In this document: positions 1-29,880 of the stretch, in pieces
How positions within the stretch are numbered: the first letter of the stretch is position 1
How the letters are laid out: each line of letters begins with the position of its first letter
Assembly: GCA_004335835.1 (NCBI GenBank)
Contig: RWJK01001238.1
Location: 1-64,000, forward strand
Origin: Scenedesmus sp. ARA3
Lineage: Eukaryota > Chlorophyta > Chlorophyceae > Sphaeropleales > Scenedesmaceae
Direction: 5' to 3'
Length of the DNA: 64,000 bases
Program-made: the position numbers and the translations under genes
The notes under the pieces: generated by a model
What the model was told of the DNA's origin: nothing
The model's input: only the letters and a program-made list of their open reading frames with translations
Databases searched by the model: none

Positions 1-149
1 CATGCCACCAGCTGCGGCAGCAATGTATCGGCTAGGTATATTCTGTCTATACGTGAAGCTGCACAGGCCGCCTATGTTATTTTGAAAAATGACAGTTTTG
101 CGTTCATATAGGCGTTATGCTGAGTTATGGCATGCGACGGTTTTCTCCT

Positions 150-222
150 GGCCTCGTGGCGCAATGGATAGCGCATCAGACTTCGGATCTGAGGGTTGCA
201 GGTTCGAGTCCTGCCGTGGTCA
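150..222 (+). tRNA. tRNA-Arg (anticodon TCG)
   Basis: A complete cloverleaf can be folded. The acceptor stem is 150-156 with 215-221, with one T:T mismatch (154/217) and one G:T pair, and the discriminator base is A222. The anticodon stem 176-180/188-192 closes a seven-base loop with TCG at 183-185. The T stem is 198-202/210-214 and its loop starts TTCGAGT. It would read CGA arginine codons (also CGG/CGT/CGC depending on modification). There is no intron and no encoded CCA. It lies on the sense strand within the intron upstream of the first visible helicase exon (314-427), so it is either a nested gene with its own internal polymerase III promoter or part of the host pre-mRNA. Confidence 0.93.
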
Positions 223-313
223 CATTTTGTCATTTTTTGGATCAAGGCCCCATCTGACCATTTTTGCCGCCGTTACGCTGTCCGTGCATTCTGCTATTAT
301 TCGTGTTACGCAG

Positions 314-5535
<5,222 letters not shown>

Positions 5536-5567
5536 GCGGCGGTCAACGGCAGCGGCAGCAGCAGCAG

Positions 5568-5612
5568 CAGCAGCTTCGCCAAGGACATCCGCGATTAGAG
5601 CAAGATGGCCGA
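5568..5612 (+). repeat. Terminal-exon echo in helicase 3' UTR
   Basis: A decayed copy of AKDIRD followed by an in-frame TAG lies 33 bp after the real stop, showing that the same duplication process also acted beyond the last exon. Confidence 0.65.
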
Positions 5613-6354
5613 GGCCACGGATGCAGTGCGGCAGGCACCCAGCAGCAGCAGCTGCTGCTGCTGCTGCTGGAGGAGGCATTACGCTTATTGGCTGGCAGGC
5701 TGCGCTGTTGTTGCTTTTTATGGTGCGTGTGGGTTGTGTTTTTTGCGAGTCATCCAAACGCAGCGAAGCAGGTGCTGCTGGCCAGCCAAGGCCATGGCAT
5801 CGTATGTGAGACTGGACTGTCACAGACTTCTATGTGACACGCTTGCCATCTCAGGCCTTGCTGACGGAAATCGGCAGGATGTGTGCTGCTGCAGTCCGTG
5901 CCTCGAGCTCGGTGGCGTTATTGCACTGCACCTCAGCTGTGGCACCTTCCGGAAGTACCAAGTGCAGCAGTGCACCATGATGGGAGATGTTTTGGCAAGT
6001 TAACCGCACGTACACGCCAGCGTTTGCAGGTGCTGTACCAGTACAGGCAGTTTCAGCGCAATTCCTCGAGCTGTGTACAGCACAGAAATGCCTGCAGCAG
6101 CCTTAGACAGTTGCTTGCATGCACCTTCCAAAGAGCTGCCGTGGTGCTCTGTGTTTCATGTGCAATTTGATGGCGGTTGAACCACTGGCAGGTGCATTCG
6201 TTTGATATTGCAGGCATTTGAACGTTACTCTGGTGCTACAGTAATGTCCAAGGCTTTCATTATTGTTTAACCCAACGTTGGCAGTACATTGCCTTTCGCG
6301 GTGTGAGTGAGCCTTGTGTTGCAGACAGATTTTGCATTGTCTTTCTTGCAACTC

Positions 6355-6359
6355 TGTAA
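6355..6359 (+). terminator. TGTAA polyadenylation-type signal
   Basis: This is the TGTAA motif of green-algal nuclear 3' ends, about 820 bp after the helicase stop and before the next gene. The assignment rests on motif and position only. Confidence 0.45.
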
Positions 6360-6808
6360 ATAGGCTTTTATAGGGCAGGGTTTTGGGCCCCGTGTAACGC
6401 TGAAACGAGCAGTAGTAAAAATCCGCGTCTGGTTGTAGGATGAGGGTGTTGCAAACAATTACATTTGGTCACACTTGCACAAAAATTTTACAAATCGTCC
6501 GTTCTTATATAAGAATATATAACATCCCGTGCGCGCGGTAGCAGGGCCGCCCAGCCTGGGCGACAGCAGCATGCCTGACAGTGTTGCCGTCTCGTCATGG
6601 TCGCTCGGGCAGGTCGCTTCATACAAACTTCTTTTGATAATGTTAGACTCGCGGTGCAATGTTTGGGAACTTACGTGCACACAGAACACACAAAGGGTCC
6701 AGGGTTTCGTCCTGCTGCGACTCGCTGCATCAATCGCAAATCTTGATGAGTCAAGCCAATCGCCTCCTTCCTTTTGCACAGGTCTTTTTTTAGTCTGCTG
6801 CACTTAGC

Positions 6809-7805
6809 ATGGAGCCATCTGTTGCCGAAGAGCCCTTGATGGATGCGTTGGAAGCGTGGCAGGGCATCGACGACGAGCTGCAAAGGCTGATTAATCTCAA
6901 AGACTGGACAGAAGATGACTGGGATAGTGTGGGCCTTGCAGCGTCGCGCCTGGCTGGCCTGCTGCAGGTGTATGAGCCACCCACATTCTGCCTCAGGCCT
7001 TCTTCCAGCGTTCCCAAACCGCCGCTATTGGAGCACCTTGGATCGCTAGCATGCAGATGCTTAGCAGCAGAGAAGGCTGAATTGCAGTTCGCCATGCGCA
7101 CGAGCAGGAGCTCCATCGCCAAGTTCTTCAGCAGCAGCACCATGACAACCACAGTGCTGCTGCTGCAGAACACAGCACACTTCATGTACGCAGCTCACCT
7201 TCCAAGCAGCAGCAGCGGGGAAGAAGAGGAACCCCTAAGCAGCAGTATGCCAGTTGCAACTGCACTGGAGCTAGCGCAGCAGGTCAGCAGATCAGGCCTG
7301 CTTTCCAAGTTGACAGCAGAAGTCAGCAGCACCGCAGACCAGCTGGCTGGCTGGTCTGGGGCGCTTAACATGTGCAGGGCAGCAGCACTGCTGCAGCTGG
7401 CACTGGCGGTGGCTAAGATGTGGCCGCAAGGCAGCCTTAAATCCGCAACAGCAGGAGCCCTAGCAGCACCCACAGCGCGCTTGGCAGTGGCTCTGCTGCG
7501 CAAGGTAACTGCTGCCAGTGAAGGCAGCAGCGGCATCAAGCAGCAGCCCATGGTGGAGGCCGCAGCGCTGTTTGCACTGGAGATGATTCAGCAGCTGCAG
7601 GATGACGCACATGCAGATTGGAGCTGCAGAGATGACGTTGCCCCTCACCTACAGCGCCTCAAGGCCAGCAGCGAGTTTCTGCTGCTGGTGCTGCTGGTGC
7701 TGCGTGCACAGATGCAGCAGTATCAGCAGGCGCAGCAGCAGCGGCAGCAACAGCGACAAGCACGGCAGGGACACTCCTATGATGCTGCGCCTGCCAGCCA
7801 GGCTG

Positions 7806-7846
<41 letters not shown>

Positions 7847-10173
7847 GTTGCGGAGGCATTGCTGGGCAGTAGCGCTTATCGCCTCTGGCAGCAGCAGGAG
7901 CATGTTTGGCAGCAGCACATCAGCACCGATGACATGCTCTCCACCCTGGCTGTGCTTGAGGACCTGCTGCCGTACTGGCTTCAGCAGCAGGCAGTGCCTG
8001 CAGCTGCTGCGAATCGCCTGGCTATGCTGCAGTGGCTGCCGGCACAGTTGCTGCAGCTGGCCGGCGCTTACGGTGTAACTTCAGAGCAAGTCGCATACCG
8101 TGTAGGTGATCGGATGATGGGTCGCACCGCTTTCCAGCTGGCAGATGCAGCACTGCAGTGTGCACTGAGGCACTGCAGTGAGCCTGAGGAGGTGTGGCAG
8201 GCAGCGCTGCGGCAGTGGGCGCTGCTGGTACGGCAGCTGCTGCCAAACAGGCCCACCACCAGCAGCAGCAGCACCGGACAGGCAGCTGATGGTGCAGGAT
8301 CTTCAGCCACCGCATCTCAGCCATCAATTAGCGGGCCTGCCAGCATTCTCAAAGACTTGCTGCCTGAACTTGTTGGCAAGCTGACAAGCATCCTGCGGGC
8401 TTGCGAAGAGAGCAACAACCGCAGCAGCAGCAGCAGCAGCAGGGGCAGTGGCGGCGGCGGCGGCAGCGGCAGCAGCAGCGATCAGCGGCTCAGCCTGGCT
8501 ATGGAGGTGACAGCAGCCCTTGAGAGCTGCATGCGTGCACTGGCAGCCGTAGAGCTGGACCACTCAGTGGATGACGCTGCAGCAAATATGGTGGCGCTGC
8601 ACCTCAATGCAGGCGCTGCAGCAGCCAGCCAGCTGCAGTGCTTGCTGCTGCCAAGCAGCGGCAGCAGCAGCATTGAGGCTAACCACATATGGGCGCTGCT
8701 GCAGCAGGCGCAGCTGCCGCTGCTGTGCAGCGTCATCAAGGCCTTTCCAGCGAGCAAGTCGGTGGAGTGGAGCTACAGAGAAACTTCACAGCCGTCTCAG
8801 TTTGATCGCATCACCGAAGGCACTGATCAAGGTGTTGCAGCAGCATGGAAGCAGCTCGCAGCGCTGTCTTTTGAGCGCACCATGGCCCTCGGCAACAACC
8901 GGGCCAGCAGCAGCAGCGCGCTTGCTGATCTGTTGCCGGTGCTGCTGTTGCTGGCACGCTGGCTGCGCGTGCGCGCGCTGCAGCTGCAGCGTGCGTGCGA
9001 CTTCGCTCGGAATGATCTGGATGTTTTGCGCAACTTCACAGACACAGCTAGCTCGCGGCCTAGCCCTGCATCTGCTCAAAACCTTGAGCAGATGTTTGCT
9101 GCGGGCTTTGAATCAAGCGGCCGTGACATGCAAGCAGCAGTGGAGTTCGTTGGCACAGCAGCCAGCAATGCTGCCGGCCACCTCGGGTGCATCCAGGGCT
9201 TGGCTAGGTGCTGCTGTGGAGAGCACTCAGAAGCAGCAGGAGCCATGCAGCAGCTGCGTTCACGATCGCTGGACATGTGGGGTGAGGCCAGCACTGTGTG
9301 CAGCACGCTGTCATATGCACTGCTGCTGCCCGATGCGCTGCTTGCACAGGGCCGCACACTAGCACCTTCCCCAGGGCCCACCTTCGGCGACAGCAGCAGC
9401 TCTGATGCTGAGCACGAGCGCTGCCGTGCTCAGTTTGCTGCTGCAACCAGCTGCGAGCAGCTGTGGCACGTGCTGTGCAGCTATGGGGCGCTGCAGCAGC
9501 TGCCGCAGGACGCACTGCAGCTGTCTGAGCAGCTGCTGGCGGGGCTGCCTGTGGGCTGGTGCTGCAACAACCCAGGCTGCAGCAATAGTGATGGGCCGAG
9601 TGAGCGGGCGCTGGTGGCGCGCAGGGGCTGCGTGTGTTCTGGCTGCAGGACTGCAAGGTGGGTGGCGAACTGCGTTGTGTAGACTCGAGGTTGTTGATTG
9701 ATAGTTGTGGTAGCAGCACTGCAGTTCTGGGGGAACCACAGTATCACAACAGACCCAAGGGCTGTTGCTGCACCTTTCTGCTGTTTTTGGCAGATACATG
9801 CCAGGCTGCAGGTTGGGAGCAACTTGACATACAGCGCTTGAAATACAGCAGGTGCCGCCGCTTGTTTTGGCTCCTGATGTACATTGCCTGCCAGTCGCAG
9901 CATCATGTTGTAAGTGGCGGGATGCACAGCAAGCATGATGTTACAATATAATCAAGCACATCTTGTACGCGGCCTGGGTGCAGGTACTGCTCTCGCGCCT
10001 GCCAGAGTGCGCACTGGAAGCAGCACAAGCCCGTGTGCCGCACCCTGTCAGCAGCTGCAGCAGCTACACCTGACCCAGCGCCATTGCCAGCAGCAGCAGC
10101 ACTGGCAGCGTTGGTGGCAGCAGCTGGGGCGGGACCATCATCCCATGGAAGCAGTTTCAGGCCAGTGCTGTAG
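6809..10173 (+). CDS. Large MYND-type zinc-finger protein
   Basis: Two exons, 6809-9657 and 9984-10173, give 1012 residues. The join restores a complete MYND finger that neither exon has alone: CCNNPGC and CVCSGC (residues 918-946) from exon 1, then YCSRAC, H960, H964 and C968 from exon 2. MYND fingers usually mediate protein-protein contacts, often in transcription or chromatin regulators. The first 900 residues look helical and Leu/Ala/Gln-rich, with a poly-Gln run near residue 335 and a Ser/Gly run near 545; I recognise no other domain. There is no SET motif, so a SMYD methyltransferase is unlikely. Exon 1 is unusually long for this window, and the single 326-bp intron has no obvious exon echo. 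A TGTAA at 10435 fits its 3' end. Confidence 0.8.
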
Positions 10174-11083
10174 ATCGGCAGGTGCTTGCACTGCTGGAGC
10201 AGCGCTGCCTGCGGCTCCTGCAAGCAGCTGGCAGCCCAAATCCCCCAGTACAGTAGCAAGTGCGTTGTGTTGTGTGTACGTATGTGTTGGTCCCCTTCAA
10301 GCCTCTCCTTACAAGAGGAAACAATTGCTACGTGGGAGTGGGCGTCGTGCCAGACGCAGGTGGCGCTTGTTGTGCGTTGAGTGCCTTTCAATCACCATGG
10401 TGGGGCTATCTTGTTAGGAGTGACCCTCGTCTGTTGTAACATGCTTGCAGCACATAGTGCCCACAGGGCCTGTGCAGGGCCAAGCCGCTAGGCGGCCTTT
10501 TGGCACTTTTGAGAGCTCCCCACCCAGACTAGTGTCATCCACAGCTGCAAGTCGTTGCCATTGCAGTATCGTGAAGTCATGGCAGCAGTTACCAACCAGT
10601 TACCCAGTTACCAAAGTAGGGCCAGAAGCAGGAGCATCACCAACAGCGTGGCGTGACGTCAGCGTTGTGATGTCACCCGCAGCTGATCAGCAGAGCTGCC
10701 CAGTTGGTGACAGCTGCCAGCATGGGGTGCAACAAAACACTTGTGTAATGCTCATCAACGCGATGCATAGTATGTCTGAAACAACAGGTCGCTTTCATCA
10801 TGCCGTGTGGTCAAAACCCACCACAGCACACCGCAGCATGCTTTTGAAATGTGTTACACCAACAAAGCACCTTCGTGAGCAGCTGCTAGCTTATATCAAA
10901 TGAATATTGTTTGGAGTTTGTGATCGCCGCATTGAAATCTTGCATACGCGATTCAACACACCAAGCACTAGTTGGTGTGTCACACGAGCTGCACTTGCCC
11001 TTTCAATGATTGGGGTTTCTAGCAATGAAAAGCAATAAAGCATGCTGATGCCGCAGGGCCGCCGGTAGCAGCGTTCGCCAGCC
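10174..11083 (+). other. 3' UTR and RecQ upstream region
   Basis: No gene is supported. An open frame at 10445-10903 has ordinary composition and no recognisable motif or splice context. The stretch probably holds the MYND gene 3' UTR and the RecQ promoter and 5' UTR. Confidence 0.5.
10435..10439 (+). terminator. TGTAA polyadenylation-type signal for the MYND gene
   Basis: TGTAA lies 262 bp after the stop codon at 10171-10173, a plausible algal 3' UTR length. Confidence 0.5.
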
Positions 11084-23663
<12,580 letters not shown>

Positions 23664-25508
23664 TGCTTGCATGTATGCTTGATGTATTGCGTATGCAGGC
23701 ATGGCGCCAGGCTCTTGGCAGCCTGCTGGCAGGCATGTACTACTGAAGTACTGTAGTACAGGGCGCAGCTCGTGCATGCTGTCTGGACAGTCTCGTGTGC
23801 AGGACTGCACAGTCGGACGCGGTATCAAGCATACTAAATGAACATATTGAGTGCAGGTGTGCTTGATTGCAGCAGTCGCTTCTGCTGGTGGTGGTGCAGG
23901 TGGGGGCATGCTGAGCTTCCAACGAATGGTGGCTTGATGCATGCAGGCATGGCGCCAGCTTCACAGCAGCAGCTGCTGGCAGGAAGGTGAACGGTGTAGC
24001 TTGCGCATGCTGTCTCGAAGACATTTTGCAGGAATTGATCCTGTTGTGCAGGGCTGCACACTTGACACTGAACGATGCATACTGGGTGGGAACATTGAGG
24101 GCAGGCACTGGGTCGAGAAAAGAATCTCACACGTTCACATGCAGCCTGTTGCGCACCGCCGCAATACTATCCAACGCAGCTGCGTACGTATAACCGTGGT
24201 TCACTTGAGCACACAATGAAGCCTTGAACAGGGCCAATGCAGACACTGCCAACCTGCTGCCTGCTGCTGCTGCTGGTGACACCCCTCAGTGACGCCGGTT
24301 TCAAACCCACACTTGCACCACACAATAGCATCGAAACCCCCCCGTGGCACAGGGCTGTCATCAGCACGCAGCAGCACAGCAAGGCCACAGGAGCTGTTTG
24401 CAGGCATCAGGTGAACAAGCTGGGCTGCTGCTGCAGCACGCCTCACAACAGCAACACAACCGAAATCTTGATACTCAGAAAACATGTTTTTGGCACTCAG
24501 CTCAATCAAGCAGGGCAAGCATCACGAGTTCACTTTGGCATGGCAAGCGCATCACAGCCCTGGATCTCCACACACAACACACAGCCAGCCCTGCTGCTGC
24601 ATGCAAACACATTCAATATTTTTATGTGTCACTCGAAGCAGCGCAGCCGCAGCAAAACCTGCCTATCCCCGCCGTTTCGAACTGCGAGGAGATACGTAAA
24701 CTCGTTTTCCAGAGCACACACGCATGCAGCGCATCAATTGAGCACGCCAATAGATGCATAGGGATCTTGGGTGCATCCCTGCATATATGGCGCGAGATTC
24801 TTTACTAGACCCAGTGAGGTGTGCTTTCAGCATGGAACCCAGCAGTGACACGTGCAGGAGTGTGTGATCTGGCGTCCCCTCTACTTACAAGTGCATGGTA
24901 GCAAGAGCATGTATAAGTTTTATCCGGCATGTTGTTTCGTGGCCTCAAGATATGTGCTGCTGCAATATGCAGCCTGGGCTTTGAGTTCAACACAACATGC
25001 TCGGTGTTGTACAGGCCAGCTCATGGAACAAAAGTGCGTTCTCGCCAACCTTGTTCATTTCAATTCAATGTCTCTTTTGTGCCTTGAATCGACTAAAAAG
25101 CTACTCGGTGCCACTCGGTGAAAGGAAGCCGAGACTTGCCAACGTGGAATGACATGACCCAATTTGCGTCATGGGCATGCTAGCAGTGCACAGTATGTCT
25201 GCACCTGCTCCGAAGACTCCCAGCGCATCTTACATCACATCGGACACAGATTCAAGCCCTTTCGTTCCTTTTGATCGCCCAGTTATCTGCACAGCGCTTT
25301 CAACTCGGATTTGAGTCATCTCGGCAGCAGTTCAGCGTTTACAGCCCCGAGCGCTTGTAGCTTGTAGATTTAGCTCTGTTTAGTTTCGTTACGTGTTTGC
25401 AGGCCAAGCCAAGTACCAGCAGCACCTGATCTGCAACCCCAGGCCAGGCCAGCAGCAGTACATCTGCCCACAGTACACCACACGCAACCAAACAAGCACC
25501 AATAAACC
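23664..25508 (+). other. RecQ 3' UTR and upstream region of the next gene
   Basis: Apart from the terminal-exon echo, no coding sequence is supported. Open frames near 24237-24808 have unremarkable composition and no splice or domain support. Confidence 0.5.
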
Positions 25509-26320
25509 ATGGCAGCCACGCAGCAGAGTGTCCCTGCAGTCAGCTACAAGGAGAAGCTGCTGCAGCCCTCCGAGCAGGACGAGCTGTCTCACCCCGACCA
25601 GGAGGCCCCGCTGCCCAAGCTGCCCCCCGTGAAGGATGAGGGCTCGCCCCCCATGACCATCAACGTGCCAGGTGCGTAAGATTAGTCTAGAATTGGTGTC
25701 AAGTTGATAATTTTGCTGTGTTTATGGCAGATGGTGTAAGAATGCAAGGTTTCCTGCAAGCAGCACTGGCTGGGGACACAGCTGCGCAGCCAGGCCTAGG
25801 CCTGCCCTGTACCACCACTGCCAGCGCCGGCTTGAGGCGCGCATGCTGTTTCTGCCCGCGCAGCTGCCAGTACGAACTAACTGCTGTAAAGGTCCACAAG
25901 CATGCAGGCTGCTGCCTCATGTTTGGCGCTAATGCATCCATGCATGCATGCACCCCTGCCACCTCCTGCTGTGCATTTGCAGCATCCCTCTCATAAACAG
26001 CAGCACCAGCAGCACACCTTGCCTCCACAATGTCTCCAAGCTCCTTCCAATCGTCCCTCTATCACCTGCACTGACATCATCTTGACTACCTTCTGCCCTC
26101 TCCCTCACTTCCCCGCACCCCACCCCTTCCCACCCGCAGCCCCTGCCCCAGCTGGAGAAGACGACCCTGCCCCAGCCAGGACTCTTTCCAAATGTGTCAG
26201 GCACTCACCCCATCTTTGCTTCTTTCTGCCCTGCCTCCCTCCCTATCCTCCGCACCCGCAGCCCCCGCCCCAGCTGGCGAGGATGACGCTGCCCCACCCA
26301 CCCAAGACTCCTCCTCCACC

Positions 26321-26354
<34 letters not shown>

Positions 26355-29300
26355 CCAGCAAGCCCTGGTCCCCCAGGGGCAACACGCAGTCACCCATTGA
26401 CGCCCGCTTCAAGGTTGCGCGCTCCGCATCAGGCAAGCGGGGAGTGCCCAAGGCGGACTACGAGGCGCCCATACTGAGGGAGGGCAGCGCCAGCTGCGCA
26501 GTGCAGGTGGGTGCTGTCACAAGTTGCTTTCTTCGCCCAACGAGCTGTTAGGTGGCTCCTTGTGAGGGCAGGTCTACTCATTTGGTTTCCAGAATGGGGT
26601 TTCTGCTGCGCTGAATCCGTGCGCCACATTGTTGCCACCGCAGAGTTGCTGTTGTTGTTTGTTTTTCGTGTGGGCAAGCGGGGCGTGCCCAAGGCGGATT
26701 ATGAGGCACCCATACTGAGGGAGGGCAGCGCCAGCTGCGCAGTGCAGGTGGGCGCTGTTTTTGGTGTGTTATCATTGCCCAACGATCCCTGTTGCTGGCT
26801 CTTTGTTGCGGCAGATGCTAAAGGGGATAGGGTGGCTGCTTGAGGTGTGCTGCGGCAGCGTATCTGTGCGGTAAGTGGCTGTTTCAACAGTGTCGCTCTG
26901 GCACGTTGCTGTGGTTGTGGTTGGTGTGTGCACGCCTGCTGCGTCCTGCAAGAGGGGCGTGCGCAAGGAGGACTACCAGGCCCTGCTGCTGCGGCGCGAG
27001 GGCAGCGCCAGCTGCGCCATGCAGGCAGGTTGCGATGCATGCAGCGCTGCAGATGATGTTTGGGGTGTGTGCAACTGTCATGATGTGATTCTGCAGCGGG
27101 CCAGGTGTCGGGTGTCCAGTTGGCGGAGCGGGAGGGCAGTGCCAGCTGCGCCGTGCAGGTGGGCGGGGTGCGGGTGTGGTGTTGGCTGTGGGCTTGGGGC
27201 TGGCTGGGGTGTAGGTTTGTGTGGTGGGGCTGGGTGTTATGCATTGCCACCGGCTATGCAGCAATCTTGGTTGCTGTAGGCTGCAGGCTGCACCGGCAAC
27301 CGCCCGTCACAAGGCACTACTGTTTGCTGTGTGGTCTGTGGCAGGCACACTTGCTGCAGTTGGAGACAGCAAGCAGCCCTTCGTTGAGTGTGTGTGCCTT
27401 CCAGTGGCAGGCATCATGTGCCCAGGGGTGGTATATGCAAACCATATGGCTGCTGCTGTGGCTGAAGGAGCACGTCGTTGCGCCCCTGTTTGCAGCATCA
27501 TGACCGGACCTTGGGTCGTGGACCCAAAACGACTGACGCTGTACTGACAAGATGTGCCGCCCTCTGCTGCCGCTGCTGCGGCTGCCGCTGCTGCTGCTGC
27601 TGCTACCGCAGCCTCAGAATGTTGATGACTACCCCAGCGACGATGATGTGCCTCCACCACCCGCGCAGCAGGACCAGGGCAAGGGCAGGGGCAAGCCTGC
27701 AGCAGGTGGGTGGCTGGAAGAAACACTTTTTTCAGCTTTGTTGTAGCACAGGGCTGTGTGGTGATGTGGGAGCATTCTGCTGGGCCAGCACGAGGCCACG
27801 GGCAAGCCTGCAGCAGGTGCGTGATTGGGCTGTTGCGAGGGTTGCAGTTGAGGTGCATTGGTGTGTGGTTTGGTGGTGGTGTGCCGCCGCCACCCGGGCT
27901 GATGGGCCAGGGGCAAGGCAAGGAGGCGACAGCAATAACAGGTGGGTGGATGCGTGCAAATTGTGAAAAGCACGGCACTTTTATAGCCATGTGATTACAG
28001 GATCAGTTACTTGCAACCCGAGCCCGGTCCACTTGCTCACTAGCTTCGAGCTAAACAGCAAGTGTACCCGGTTCTGGTTTCAGTGAATGCTGTGCTCCTC
28101 TGAAGCAGGTGCGATAGCTCTGCTTCTGCTTCTCTGAAGTAGAAGTGAGTGAATGGTGTCTAAAGCAGGAGTGGATCATGTGGTTCCTTCAGCCCTACAC
28201 GCCCATAGTCAATGCAGCTGCTGGTTGCATTCAGGCTGCTGAGGGACATTGCTACATGACTTGGCTGCTGTTTATTGTTGGCGCTGGTCTCGTGGTCTGC
28301 AGCACTACAGCATTCCAGGACTCCAGCGCCAGCAACACATCGGCAACATGCACTTGTAGCATGCACGGCAACCCATTGTAGACGCGTTCAGTCCCTCTGA
28401 ATGGGGCTGCAACAGGGTTGAAGACATTGCCTGCTGCAGGGAAGCGGTGGCTCTCTGTGGCTGTTGGATGGCAATCACCTGTGCCAGCACCCCCCTGCAG
28501 CAGGTGGTACATCATGTAGTCGTGTTGAGCCATGCCACGCCCTGCTCATCAAGTGCATTTGGCTCGCAAGGGCATCGCGCCTGCAGTTGATATCCCCTTA
28601 CCCTTACTGTGCTGGCTTCAAGTAATTTCCCAGCTCAGCAGGCATGGCTGGCGGCGGCTGCGCTGCCGCAAGCAGAGAACACCCCAAGCACCAACAGACC
28701 CACCACACCGTGCAGCGCGTGCCTGACTATTGCCTGCCTCCTGCCTCCTGCTGCCTGCGCTGCCCCTGCCGCGGCAGGGGCACCAGCACCAGCACCACAG
28801 GGCTATCACTGTACATGCACAAGCCCTCGTGCAGTGCCTATGGGCTGCAGAGGTTGCAGAGGTGAAGTAGCTACTTCACCTCTGCCTGCCTTCTGCTGCC
28901 TGCACTCCCTACCCCGTCCCTGCAGGAACCACCACAACAGACAAGGCCATCAAGATCAACATCTCTGATGCAGCAGCGACCACCAGCAAACCCACCACCT
29001 CACAGCGTCTGCCTCACATCTGCTGCCCTCTGTCTGCTGCTGCCTATGCCGTCCGCACTCCCTATCCTCACCCCTGCAGGCCCCATCGCCATGCCTGACG
29101 CCACCACCAGCATCGCTGGCGCTGAGCTGTCAGATGTGGAGCGTGAGGCCATCGCTGACCCCACAACAGCAGAGCTGCTGGCAGCAGCAACGGCCCCAAC
29201 CGACGCGCCCGCCATCACGCCGCTGCCGCCCGCCAACGCTGTCATCGTGGACGACACAGACAACAAGTCCGCGAGCACGCCAACGCCTGCTGCTGCTGCT

Positions 29301-29638
29301 GCTGCTGGCGGCGGCAGTAGCAGCGCGGCAGCTGGTAGCGGTGAGGGTGCGGCAGTTGATGAATCAGCCGGTGAGTCGAAAAGTGACAACTCAGCACATT
29401 CAGCGGGCCTGGGTGACGTGCTGGGCTTGGGTATGCCAATCATGGTGCGGCGTATCATCACAGCGCCGAGTGACGCAGCAACAGTAGCAGCAGCGATGAA
29501 TGCAGCAGGCGGTGAAGATGCAGATGCAGACCGCAATGCACCAGGCAAGGCCCAGGGCATGGCTGTCACGCCTCGCGGCGGTGACAGCCTGCGCTCGCCG
29601 CGCCGCAGCACCGACAGCAGCAGCAGCAGCAGCAGCGC

Positions 29639-29674
<36 letters not shown>

Positions 29675-29847
29675 TGGGGAGCTGGCAGAGGGTGCTGGTG
29701 GCGATGCTCGGATGTTCACGGCGAGTGACTTTGCTGCTGCAGGCCTGGCGGACCTGACTGCAGAAGCTGATGCAGCAGGGGCGGCTGGCGCCGCACCTGA
29801 CGCCTCTTCTCCCTCTTCCTCTGGAAACAACTCTGGAGATGATGATG

Positions 29848-29880
<33 letters not shown>

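Larger units (their letters stand above)
5536..6808 (+). other. Helicase 3' UTR and upstream region of the MYND gene
   Basis: No coding exon is supported here. CAG/CTG tracts occupy 5550-5670. The algal polyadenylation-type signal TGTAA occurs at 6355-6359 and probably ends the helicase transcript. About 450 bp then separate it from the next start codon, with an AT-rich patch near 6500-6530. Confidence 0.6.

Noticed and set aside
1..149. An upstream helicase exon at the window edge
   Set aside because: No frame gives the expected residues preceding EEIEAAEE (the TGQ end of motif IV region), so this is treated as intron.
10445..10903. Small gene between the MYND and RecQ genes
   Set aside because: Open by chance; no domain, no flanking splice logic, and it overlaps the expected 3' UTR and promoter.
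24237..24808. Overlapping plus-strand open frames after RecQ
   Set aside because: Two frames are open together with unremarkable composition and no recognised motif; likely 3' flanking DNA.
28926..29010. Extra exon of the acidic protein gene (reads DKAIKINISDAAATTSKP)
   Set aside because: The acceptor is good and the phase would fit, but the only donor (CAGC|GTCTGC) is poor; noted as an alternative, not adopted.
29000..29830. Minus-strand open frame of 276 codons
   Set aside because: Antisense of the Ala/Ser-rich last exon of the acidic protein; no splice or domain support.
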